This document shows positions 49,454 through 56,927 of a stretch of DNA of 64,000 bases, one piece after another (within the stretch, counting starts at the first letter, position 1; every line of letters starts with the position of its first letter). The notes beneath the pieces are model-generated. The model did no database searches and had not been told where the DNA came from. It was given only the letters and a program-made list of their open reading frames with translations. The stretch spans positions 44,747 through 108,746 of the forward strand of contig NZ_DAOKZA010000006.1 of assembly GCF_035325925.1 (NCBI RefSeq). Direction: 5' to 3'. The stretch comes from Calidifontimicrobium sp035325925 (lineage in GTDB: Bacteria; Pseudomonadota; Gammaproteobacteria; Burkholderiales; Burkholderiaceae_C). Both the position numbers and the translations under genes were made by a program.

Positions 49454-49493
49454 CTTCGTGGTCCGCATCGCTGTGCAGCGGGTTCGCGTTCAT
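49446..49493 (-). CDS. Candidate 15-residue leaderless frame overlapping nudB start
   Basis: CAAAAT (minus, 49505-49500) ends six bases before ATG 49493; the frame MNANPLHSDADHEDG stops at 49446, five bases beyond the nudB ATG at 49453. This arrangement could deliver ribosomes to nudB by termination-reinitiation. It is polar and unlike any known leader. Confidence 0.3.
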   Translation of the reverse strand: MNANPLHSDADHEDG

Positions 49494-49524
49494 CACGCCA
49501 TTTTGGCCGCGTGCGGTCGAGCGG

Positions 49525-50451
49525 TCAGCGCAGCGCCGCGACCGCGACGAAGGCCGCGCCGAGCAGCAGCGGGTGCAGCACCGCGGCGACCAGCGTCAGC
49601 ACGATCGCCGGGCGCAGCCGCGACGGCGTGCGCCGGTGCGCGAGCAGCCACGCCGACGCACCGGCAGCCGGCAGCGCCGACGCGAGCGCCCAGCCGGCTT
49701 GCGTCGGCAGCCACAGCGCGCGCCACCAGGCCCACGCCCAAAGATGCGCCGCGGCGACCAGCGCGACGTACGTCCAGGCCGCCGCGTCCGGGCCGAGGCG
49801 CACCACCAGGGTGCGCTTGCCGACACGCGCGTCGGCCTCGGCGTCGGGGAACTCGGCGACCCACAGCACCGCGGCGACCAGCAGCGCCGGGCTGACCGCG
49901 GCGACCGCCGGGATCGCGTCGAAACGCTGGCGCTGCACGAAGTCGGCGCCGACGACGACCAGCCACCAGCCGGCGGCCACCGCCACCTCGCCCCATCCGC
50001 GCGCCATCAGCGCAACGCGCGGGCTCGAATAGGCCCAGCCCAGCGCCAGCCCGGCGATGCCGACGGCCAGCAGCCCGGGGCCCGCACGCGCGGCCAGCCA
50101 CACCCCGCCGCCGACCACGACGATGGCCAGCATCTGCGCCGCCTCGCGCATCTGCGCGGCGCCGAGCACGCCGTCCTGCACCAGGCGCGAGCCGCCGGTG
50201 AACGGCGCGATGCGAGCGTGGTTGACCGCGTCCGACCCACCGACCGCGTCGCCATAGTCGTTGTACAGGTTCACCGCGGCGTGCGCGAGCAGCGCCAGCA
50301 GCACCGTCGCGGCCGCCGCCGGCAGGTCGCGGCCGCAGCCGCACGACCAGGCGACGACCACGCCGAGCATCGCGCTGGCCAGCGTGATCACCAGGAAACC
50401 CGGCCGCACCGCCGCCAGCCAGGTGGTCACCGGGGTGCGCGCGGCAGGCAT
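49525..50451 (-). CDS. UbiA-superfamily prenyltransferase (MenA-like)
   Basis: A protein of 308 residues with about nine helices. The prenyl-diphosphate motif is NLYNDYGDAVGGSD (N-D-x-x-D) near residue 62; the second is EFPDAEADARVGKRTLVVRLG near residue 190. The length and EFPDAEAD...KRTLVVRLG match MenA-type 1,4-dihydroxy-2-naphthoate prenyltransferases better than UbiA. Menaquinone or another quinone product is likely, but no other men gene is in view. An FNR consensus box lies upstream, and a CATGCT hexamer ends five bases before ATG 50451. Confidence 0.86.
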   Translation of the reverse strand: MPAARTPVTTWLAAVRPGFLVITLASAMLGVVVAWSCGCGRDLPAAAATVLLALLAHAAVNLYNDYGDAVGGSDAVNHARIAPFTGGSRLVQDGVLGAAQMREAAQMLAIVVVGGGVWLAARAGPGLLAVGIAGLALGWAYSSPRVALMARGWGEVAVAAGWWLVVVGADFVQRQRFDAIPAVAAVSPALLVAAVLWVAEFPDAEADARVGKRTLVVRLGPDAAAWTYVALVAAAHLWAWAWWRALWLPTQAGWALASALPAAGASAWLLAHRRTPSRLRPAIVLTLVAAVLHPLLLGAAFVAVAALR

Positions 50452-50477
50452 GGCGCAGCATGCCGGCGGCGCACCGG

Positions 50478-50505
50478 GCCTGGCTTGATGCGCATCAAGC
50501 CAGGC
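50478..50505. promoter_or_regulatory. 28-bp perfect palindrome containing an FNR consensus box
   Basis: Two 14-base arms (GCCTGGCTTGATGC and its exact complement) meet without a spacer. The core TTGAT-GCGC-ATCAA (50485-50498) is the FNR/ANR consensus. On minus its centre is 40-41 bases upstream of ATG 50451 and 29.5 before CATGCT, giving class II geometry. The palindrome also begins three bases past the aspS stop and could fold as its terminator hairpin. Confidence 0.65.
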
Positions 50506-50508
50506 GGG

Positions 50509-52296
50509 TCAGCCCTTGTGCGGGTTGCGCAGCCGGATGTGCAGCTCGCGCAACTGCTTCTCGTCGACCGGTCCGGGGGCGCCGGTGAGCAGGCACTGCG
50601 CGCGCTGCGTCTTCGGGAACGCGATCACGTCGCGGATCGACTCGGCGCGCGTCATCAGCATCACGAAGCGGTCCAGGCCGATCGCGATGCCGCCGTGCGG
50701 CGGCGCGCCGTACTGCAGCGCGTCGAGCAGGAAGCCGAACTTCGCCCGCGCCTCGTCGGCGTCGATCTTCAGCGCGCGGAACACCTTGCTCTGCACCTCC
50801 TCGCGGTGGATCCGCACCGAGCCGCCGCCGAGTTCGATGCCGTTGAGCACCACGTCGTAGGCCTTCGCGAGGCAGCGGCCGGGGTCGGTCTCGAGCCAGT
50901 CCTCGTGGCCGTCCTTCGGGCTCGTGAACGGGTGGTGCATCGCGCTCCAGCGCTGCGCCTCCTCGTCGTACTCGAACATCGGGAAGTCGACCACCCACAG
51001 CGGCGCCCAGTCACCCTGCACGAGGCCGCGTGCGCGGCCGAACTCGCTGTGGCCGATCTTCAGCCGCAGCGCGCCGATCGCGTCGTTGACGACCTTCGCC
51101 TTGTCGGCGCCGAAGAACAGCAGGTCGCCGCCGGCCGCGCCGCTGCGCTCGAGGATCGCGGCGATCGCGCGCTCGTGCAGGTTCTTCACGATCGGGCTCT
51201 GCAGCCCCTCGCGGCCCTTCGCGAGGTCGTTGACCTTGATCCACGCGAGGCCCTTCGCGCCGTAGATCTTGACGAACTCGGTGTAGGCGTCGATCTCGCC
51301 GCGGCTCATCTCGCCGCCGCCGGGCACGCGCAGGGCGACGACACGCCCGCCCGGCGTCGTCGCCGGCCCGCTGAACACCTTGAAGTCGACGTCGGCCATC
51401 ACGTCGGTCAGCTCGGTGAACTCGAGCTGCACGCGCAGGTCGGGCTTGTCGCTGCCGAAGCGGTGCATCGCGTCGGCGTACTTCATCACCGGGAACGCGG
51501 GCAGCGCGACGCCGATCGCGTGCTCGAAGGTGCTGCGGATCATGCCCTCGAACATCGTGCGGATCTCGTCCTCGGTCAGGAACGAGGTCTCGATGTCGAT
51601 CTGCGTGAACTCGGGCTGGCGGTCGGCGCGCAGGTCCTCGTCGCGGAAGCACTTGGTGATCTGGTAGTAGCGGTCGTAGCCGGCCACCATCAGCAGCTGC
51701 TTGAACAGCTGCGGCGACTGCGGCAGCGCGAAGAAGTGACCGTCATGCACGCGGCTGGGCACCAGGTAGTCGCGCGCGCCCTCGGGCGTGCTCTTGGTCA
51801 GCATCGGCGTCTCGACGTCGACGAAGCCGTTCGCGTCGAGGAACTTGCGCACCTCCATCGCGACGCGGTGGCGCAGCATCAGGTTCTTCTGCATGTGCGG
51901 GCGGCGCAGGTCGAGCACGCGGTGCGTCAGCCGCACGGTCTCCGACAGGTTCTCGTCGTCGAGCTGGAACGGCGGCGTGACGCTGGGGTTGAGCACCTCG
52001 AGCTCGTGCGCCAGCACCTCGACCCTGCCGCTGACCAGGTTCGCGTTCTCGGTGCCCGCCGGGCGCGAGCGCACGCGGCCGACGACCTTCAGGCAGTACT
52101 CGCCGCGCACGTCCTCGGCGGTGGCGAAGGTCTGCGCGCGGTCCGGGTCGCACACCACCTGCACGACGCCCTCGCGGTCGCGCAGGTCGATGAAGATCAC
52201 GCCGCCGTGGTCGCGGCGTCGGTGCGCCCAGCCCATCAGCGTCACGGTCTGGTCCATCAGCGCCTCGCTGACGAGGCCGCAGTAGGTGGTTCTCAT
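50509..52296 (-). CDS. aspS: Aspartyl-tRNA synthetase
   Basis: A protein of 595 residues, bacterial type with the GAD insertion. The anticodon-binding OB fold is at ~15-110 (VTLMGWAHRRRDHGGVIFID). Class II motif 1 is around MLRHRVAMEVRKFLD, motif 2 is ITKCFRDEDLRADRQPEFTQID and motif 3 GGIAIGLDRFVMLMT. In betaproteobacteria it may be non-discriminating, charging tRNA-Asn for GatCAB; sequence alone does not decide. Upstream, 109 bases separate it from the DUF502 gene. Confidence 0.97.
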   Translation of the reverse strand: MRTTYCGLVSEALMDQTVTLMGWAHRRRDHGGVIFIDLRDREGVVQVVCDPDRAQTFATAEDVRGEYCLKVVGRVRSRPAGTENANLVSGRVEVLAHELEVLNPSVTPPFQLDDENLSETVRLTHRVLDLRRPHMQKNLMLRHRVAMEVRKFLDANGFVDVETPMLTKSTPEGARDYLVPSRVHDGHFFALPQSPQLFKQLLMVAGYDRYYQITKCFRDEDLRADRQPEFTQIDIETSFLTEDEIRTMFEGMIRSTFEHAIGVALPAFPVMKYADAMHRFGSDKPDLRVQLEFTELTDVMADVDFKVFSGPATTPGGRVVALRVPGGGEMSRGEIDAYTEFVKIYGAKGLAWIKVNDLAKGREGLQSPIVKNLHERAIAAILERSGAAGGDLLFFGADKAKVVNDAIGALRLKIGHSEFGRARGLVQGDWAPLWVVDFPMFEYDEEAQRWSAMHHPFTSPKDGHEDWLETDPGRCLAKAYDVVLNGIELGGGSVRIHREEVQSKVFRALKIDADEARAKFGFLLDALQYGAPPHGGIAIGLDRFVMLMTRAESIRDVIAFPKTQRAQCLLTGAPGPVDEKQLRELHIRLRNPHKG

Positions 52297-52405
52297 GGGG
52301 TCGATCGCTCCGTGTCGATGTGCTTGGTGGGCGCCGCGGCGCCGTGCGGAAGGGGTGGCGGCTGGGGCCGGCGGGCGGGCGCGGGCCGAGCGCTGCGCCG
52401 CGCGC

Positions 52406-53065
52406 TCAGCCGACCGGATCTCGCGCCACCGGCAGCCGCGGCGCCGCGGCCGCCGCGGTGGGCACGACGACGCCCATCGAGATGATGTACTTCAGCGCTG
52501 CGTCGACGCTCATCTCGAGCTCGATCACGTCGGCGCGCGGCAGCATCAGGAAGAAGCCCGAGGTCGGGTTCGGCGTGGTCGGCACGTAGATGCTCAGCCA
52601 GTCGCCCTGCAGGTGTTCGGCGACCTCGCCGCCGGGGCGGCCGGTGACGAAGGCGATCGTCCACGCGCCGGCGCGCGGGTACTGCACCAGCACCGCCTCG
52701 CGGAACGCGTTGGCGTTGCTCGAGAACAGCGTGTCCGAGACCTGCTTGACCGAGTTGTAGATCGACTTGACGATCGGGATCTTGCCGACCAGCCGGTCCC
52801 ACTGGCGCAGCCACCACTGGCCGAAGTAGTTGGTCGCGAACACGCCGGTGGCCAGCAGCACCAGCAGCATCACCAGCACGCCCAGCCCCGGCCAGTCGCG
52901 CAGCCGCTCGATGCCCGACTGCGCGCTGAGCGGCGCCACCGCGGCGGCGGCCGACAGCAGCCAGCCGAACACGCCGTCCATCAGGCCGATCAGCGACAGC
53001 AGCACGTACACCGTGATGGTCAGCGGCAGCCACACCAGCAGGCCGGCGATGAGGATCTTTTTCAC
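52406..53065 (-). CDS. DUF502 membrane protein (second copy)
   Basis: A protein of 219 residues from GTG 53065 (GAAGG upstream). Two helices (ILIAGLLVWLPLTITVYVLL and GLGVLVMLLVLLATGVFATNY) precede KIPIVKSIYNSVKQVSDTLF, GDWLSIYVPTTPNPTSGFFL and DAALKYIISMGVV, the DUF502 pattern and position next to aspS usual in Burkholderiales. The copy at 15599 is diverged and located elsewhere. Confidence 0.92.
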   Translation of the reverse strand: MKKILIAGLLVWLPLTITVYVLLSLIGLMDGVFGWLLSAAAAVAPLSAQSGIERLRDWPGLGVLVMLLVLLATGVFATNYFGQWWLRQWDRLVGKIPIVKSIYNSVKQVSDTLFSSNANAFREAVLVQYPRAGAWTIAFVTGRPGGEVAEHLQGDWLSIYVPTTPNPTSGFFLMLPRADVIELEMSVDAALKYIISMGVVVPTAAAAAPRLPVARDPVG

Positions 53066-53111
53066 CTGCGGCCTTCGGACGTGGGCGGGGGGCGGGCCGG
53101 CGCGGTCGCGC

Positions 53112-53429
53112 TCAGGCGCAGCCGCAAGACGCGCCGCAGCCGCCGGCCGCGGCGCTCGCCGCGCTCGGCGCGCTGTCGCTGGCCGCGGGCTTGGCGTCGC
53201 CGACGGCCGGCGCCGGCGCGCCGTCGGCCGGCTTGGCTCCGCCGCCGTTGCCGCGGAAGTCGGTCGCGTACCAGCCCGAGCCCTTGAGCTGGAACCCGGC
53301 CGCCGTGACCTGCTTGGCGAAGGCCTCGGCACCGCACGCCGGGCAAGTGCTGAGCACCGGGTCGGACAGTTTCTGCAGCACGTCCTTCGCGTGGCCGCAG
53401 GACGCGCAACGGTAGGCGTAGATCGGCAT
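53112..53429 (-). CDS. FmdB-family zinc-ribbon protein
   Basis: A protein of 105 residues. MPIYAYRCASCGHAKDVLQKL and STCPACGAEAF give two CxxC pairs of a zinc ribbon. GFQLKGSGWYATDF is the conserved family tail. The last 45 residues are Ala/Pro-rich ending GGCGASCGCA. Likely a nucleic-acid-binding or regulatory protein of unknown target. AGGAGC precedes the ATG at 53429. Confidence 0.92.
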   Translation of the reverse strand: MPIYAYRCASCGHAKDVLQKLSDPVLSTCPACGAEAFAKQVTAAGFQLKGSGWYATDFRGNGGGAKPADGAPAPAVGDAKPAASDSAPSAASAAAGGCGASCGCA

Positions 53430-53592
53430 GGTCGAGCTCCTGAACGTGAGGCCGGCGGACGCGGCGCACGGCACGGCGCGACGGCACGCGGCCGGCACAC
53501 CCGCCCCCGCGACCACCCCGCGCAAAACTGCAAATTCTACAGTTCGGGGCCCATCGCGAGGCTTTCAAGCCCCGGGGCGCGCCGGCACCGGC

Positions 53593-55146
53593 TCAGCCGC
53601 GCGGCCAGTGCAGCCACAGCTGCGCCAGCACCCCGCCGACGACGAAGCCGGCAAAGGCCAGCGCCAGCGCCTGCACCAGGCGCCGGGTGCGCCGCTGCTC
53701 GGCGATCAGCGTGCGCAGCAGCGGAGCCGGGTCGGCGCGGCGTTCGTGCAGCGTGCGGTGCACCAGCCGCGGCAGCTCGGGCAGCAGCTGGGCGTAGCGC
53801 GGCGCCTCGTTCTCGAGCCGCGCGACGAAGCCGCGCCAGCCGACCTGCTCGTTCATCCAGCGCTCGAGGAACGGCTTGGCGGTGCTCCACAGGTCGAGTT
53901 CGGGGTCGAGCTCGCGCCCCAGCCCCTCGATGTTGAGCAGCGTCTTCTGCAGCAGCACCAGCTGCGGCTGGATCTCGACGTTGAAGCGCCGCGAGGTCTG
54001 GAACAGCCGCATCAGCACCTGGCCGAGCGAGATGTCCTTCAGCGGGCGGTCGAAGTGCGGCTCGCACACCGCCCGCACCGCGGCCTCGAGCGCGTCGACG
54101 CGGGTGGCCGGCGGCACCCATCCGCTCTCGACGTGCAGCTCGGCGACGCGCTTGTAGTCGCGGCGGAAGAAGGCGATGAAGTTCTGCGCCAGGTAGTCCT
54201 TGTCGACGTCGGTGAGCGTGCCGACGATGCCGAAGTCCAGAGCGATGTAGCGCCCGAAGGTGGCCGGCGCGACCGAGACCTGGATGTTGCCCGGGTGCAT
54301 GTCGGCGTGGAAGAAGCCGTCGCGGAACACCTGGGTGAAGAAGATCGTCACGCCGTCGCGCGCCAGCTTGCGGATGTCGACCCCGGCGTCGCGCAGCCGC
54401 TGCACCTGGCTGATCGGGATGCCGTCCATGCGCTCCATCACGATCACGCCCGAGGTGCACAGCTCCCAGATCATCTCCGGGATCAGCACCAGGTTCAGCC
54501 CCTGCATGTTGCGCCGCAGCTGCGCGGCGTTGGCCGCCTCGCGCACCAGGTCGAGCTCGTCGTGCAGGTAGCCGTCGAACTCGGCGACCACCTCGCGCGG
54601 TTTCAGGCGCCGCCCGTCGACCGACACGCGCTCGACCCAGCGCGCCAGCCGGTGCAGCAGCGCGAGGTCGCTCTCGATCGCGCCGAGCATGCCCGGGCGC
54701 AGCACCTTCACCGCGACCTCGCGGCCGTCGCGCAGCTGCGCGAAGTGCACCTGCGCGATCGACGCGCTGGCCACCGGCTCGGCGTCGAAGCGCGCGAACA
54801 CGGCGTCGATCGGCCACGCGAACGCGCGCTCGACCAGCGTGCGCGCCTGCTGGCCGGGGAACGGCGGCACGCGGTCCTGCAGCTTGGCCAGCTCGTCGGC
54901 GATGTCCGGCGGCAGCAGGTCGCGCCGCGTGCTCAGCACCTGGCCGAACTTGACGAAGATCGGGCCGAGCCGCTCGAGCGCACGGCGCAGCCGCACGCCG
55001 CGCGGCTCGTCGAGGCGCCGGCCGATGGTCATGACCCGCGCCAGCGCGCGCACCCAGCGCTGGCGGAATCCCGACAGCGCGATGTCGTCCAGCCCGAAGC
55101 GCAGGACGGTGAAGACGATGACGACCAGCCGCGCGAGCTGCCTCAT
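53593..55146 (-). CDS. ubiB: Ubiquinone biosynthesis ABC1-type kinase-like protein
   Basis: A protein of 517 residues. ABC1/ADCK kinase-like core: LGPIFVKFGQVLSTRRDLLP (KxGQ motif), ASIAQVHFAQLRDGREVAVKV (A-rich loop), FRDGFFHADMHPGNIQ and ALDFGIVG. Two C-terminal helices anchor it in the membrane (VQALALAFAGFVVGGVLAQL). It supports the hydroxylation steps of ubiquinone synthesis. The ATG overlaps the ubiJ stop by four bases. Confidence 0.95.
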   Translation of the reverse strand: MRQLARLVVIVFTVLRFGLDDIALSGFRQRWVRALARVMTIGRRLDEPRGVRLRRALERLGPIFVKFGQVLSTRRDLLPPDIADELAKLQDRVPPFPGQQARTLVERAFAWPIDAVFARFDAEPVASASIAQVHFAQLRDGREVAVKVLRPGMLGAIESDLALLHRLARWVERVSVDGRRLKPREVVAEFDGYLHDELDLVREAANAAQLRRNMQGLNLVLIPEMIWELCTSGVIVMERMDGIPISQVQRLRDAGVDIRKLARDGVTIFFTQVFRDGFFHADMHPGNIQVSVAPATFGRYIALDFGIVGTLTDVDKDYLAQNFIAFFRRDYKRVAELHVESGWVPPATRVDALEAAVRAVCEPHFDRPLKDISLGQVLMRLFQTSRRFNVEIQPQLVLLQKTLLNIEGLGRELDPELDLWSTAKPFLERWMNEQVGWRGFVARLENEAPRYAQLLPELPRLVHRTLHERRADPAPLLRTLIAEQRRTRRLVQALALAFAGFVVGGVLAQLWLHWPRG

Positions 55147-55688
55147 GGGCCGCCGCGCCCGGCGCCGCCGGGGCGCAGCCGCGTGGTCACCTCGGCGCCG
55201 GCCTTGAGCGCCGCGCGCAGCGCGCGCGCCAGCGCCGAGCCGGCGCGGGCGATCTCGCGCGCGACGCGCGCGCCGAACAGCCGCTCGAGGTCGGCCTCGA
55301 CGTCCCAGCGCACGTTGTCGATCAGCCAGTGCACGTCGGTGGCCAGCGCCGAGTCGCCTGCGATCTCGACGGCGGGGGTGTCGCCGGCCATCACGCGCGC
55401 GGCCAGCAGCGCCGGGTTCGCGGCGTCGACGCGCACGTGCAGGTCGGCCGTCGCGGCGTCGTCGTCGGCGCTCCACTCGAGCAGGCCCGCCGGCGTGACA
55501 CGAAACGCCAGCCGCGGCGGCGGGGGCAGCAGCGCCGGCCAGCCGGCGAGCTCGACCTGCAGCCGCCGGCCGCGGTGCACGGCCAGCCGCTGCGTGGCCG
55601 CCGGTTCGGCCGCCAGCACGTGGTTCGTCACCAGCGTCAGTCGTTCCATCATGGCCGGGGCGACCAGCGACGCGAGGGCTTGCAGCAT
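55143..55688 (-). CDS. ubiJ: Ubiquinone accessory factor UbiJ (SCP2-like)
   Basis: A protein of 181 residues. MERLTLVTNHVLAAEPAATQRL and LHVRVDAANPALLAARVMAGDTPAVEIAGDSALATDVHWLIDNVRWDVEADLERL are the SCP2-type N-domain and the signature of UbiJ, a lipid-binding accessory of the Ubi complex. TACAAT (minus, 55700-55695) ends six bases before ATG 55688, predicting a leaderless ubiJ-ubiB message. Coupled to ubiB by a 4-base overlap. Confidence 0.92.
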   Translation of the reverse strand: MLQALASLVAPAMMERLTLVTNHVLAAEPAATQRLAVHRGRRLQVELAGWPALLPPPPRLAFRVTPAGLLEWSADDDAATADLHVRVDAANPALLAARVMAGDTPAVEIAGDSALATDVHWLIDNVRWDVEADLERLFGARVAREIARAGSALARALRAALKAGAEVTTRLRPGGAGRGGP

Positions 55689-55694
55689 GCGCGG

Positions 55695-55700
55695 ATTGTA
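55695..55700 (-). promoter_or_regulatory. -10 box for leaderless ubiJ-ubiB mRNA
   Basis: TACAAT on minus is followed by exactly six bases and ATG 55688. This is the best -10 match among the leaderless candidates. Confidence 0.5.
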
Positions 55701-55777
55701 GGCAGCCCCCGTGCACGGCCGCGCCGCGTGTGCGGTGCTGCACGCCGCGGCTGCGCAGGGCACGCGCCGCACGCGTG

Positions 55778-55783
55778 GACAAT
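55778..55783 (+). promoter_or_regulatory. -10-like box for leaderless galE mRNA
   Basis: GACAAT ends seven bases before ATG 55791. It overlaps an in-frame ATG at 55782, arguing against that earlier start. Confidence 0.4.
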
Positions 55784-55790
55784 GCGCGCC

Positions 55791-56831
55791 ATGCCGCCCG
55801 CCCCCCCGTCCGCCCGCGTGCTGCTCACCGGCGCGACCGGCTACATCGCGTCGCACACCTGGCTCGCGCTGCACGCGGCCGGCTTCGACGTGGTCGGCGT
55901 CGACGACTTCAGCAACAGCTCGCCCGAGGTGCTCGAGCGGCTGCGGCGCCTGGCCGGCGAGCGCCCGGAGTTCGAGCGTGCCAGCGTGTGCGATGCCGCG
56001 GCGATGGAGGACCTGTTCGGCCGCCACCGCTTCGACGCGGTCGTGCACTTCGCCGCGTACAAGGCGGTCGGCGAATCGGTGGCCAAGCCGCTGGCGTACT
56101 ACGCGAACAACGTCGGCGGGCTGGTCACGGTGTGCCAGGCGATGCAGCGCCACGGCGTGAAGCGCTTCGTGTTCAGCTCCAGCGCCACCGTCTACGGCGA
56201 GGCGGCGACGCTGCCGATCCGCGAGGACTTCGCGCTGTCGGCGACCAACCCGTACGGGCGCACCAAGCTGGTCGGCGAGCAGCTGCTGGCCGACCTCGGC
56301 GTCGCCGACCCCGGTTGGCAGACCGCCTGCCTGCGCTACTTCAACCCGGTCGGCGCGCACGATTCGGGGCTGATCGGCGAGGACCCGCGCGACACCCCGA
56401 ACAACCTGATGCCCTACGTGGCGCAGGTGGCGGTGGGCCGGCGCGCGAAGCTGCAGGTCTTCGGCGCCGACTACCCGACGCCCGACGGCACCGGCGTGCG
56501 CGACTACATCCACGTCGTCGACCTCGCCGAAGGCCATGTCGCCGCGCTGCACCGGCTGCTCGACGCGCCGGGCTCGTTCACCGTCAACCTCGGCACCGGC
56601 CGCGGCCACAGCGTGCTCGAGGTGGTGCGCGCCTACGCGCAGGCCAGCGCACGGGCGATCCCCTACGACGTGGTGGCACGCCGCGCCGGCGACGTCGCCG
56701 CCTGCTGGGCCGACCCGACGCGCGCGCAGCAGCTGCTCGGCTGGCGCGCCCGGCACGACCTGGCGCGCATGTGCGCCGACAGCTGGCGCTGGCAGCAGCG
56801 CAACCCCGACGGCTATGCCACCCCCGCCTGA
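55791..56831 (+). CDS. galE: UDP-glucose 4-epimerase
   Basis: A protein of 346 residues: VLLTGATGYIASHTWLAL (NAD-binding), VVGVDDFSNSSPEVLERL, VVHFAAYKAVGESVAKPLAYYANNV, SSSATVYGE, YGRTKLVGE (Tyr-x-x-x-Lys), ACLRYFNPVGAHDSGLIGEDP. It interconverts UDP-glucose and UDP-galactose for surface polysaccharide. It is divergent from ubiJ and followed by manC. The position in the ubi block is discussed as a finding. Confidence 0.94.
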   Translation: MPPAPPSARVLLTGATGYIASHTWLALHAAGFDVVGVDDFSNSSPEVLERLRRLAGERPEFERASVCDAAAMEDLFGRHRFDAVVHFAAYKAVGESVAKPLAYYANNVGGLVTVCQAMQRHGVKRFVFSSSATVYGEAATLPIREDFALSATNPYGRTKLVGEQLLADLGVADPGWQTACLRYFNPVGAHDSGLIGEDPRDTPNNLMPYVAQVAVGRRAKLQVFGADYPTPDGTGVRDYIHVVDLAEGHVAALHRLLDAPGSFTVNLGTGRGHSVLEVVRAYAQASARAIPYDVVARRAGDVAACWADPTRAQQLLGWRARHDLARMCADSWRWQQRNPDGYATPA

Positions 56832-56927
56832 CCGCCCGCGGCGCCGGGCTGCACCCGGGCCGCGCCGCGCCTGGGTCGCAAAGACCCTGGGCGGCCGGGC
56901 GTTTTCTCCAAAGGCCCCGATACCGCG

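Noticed and set aside
56873..56905. A hairpin (GGGTC/GACCC) with a later TTTT before manC as a galE terminator.
   Set aside because: The stem is only five base pairs and the T run is 14 bases away; galE and manC are probably cotranscribed.
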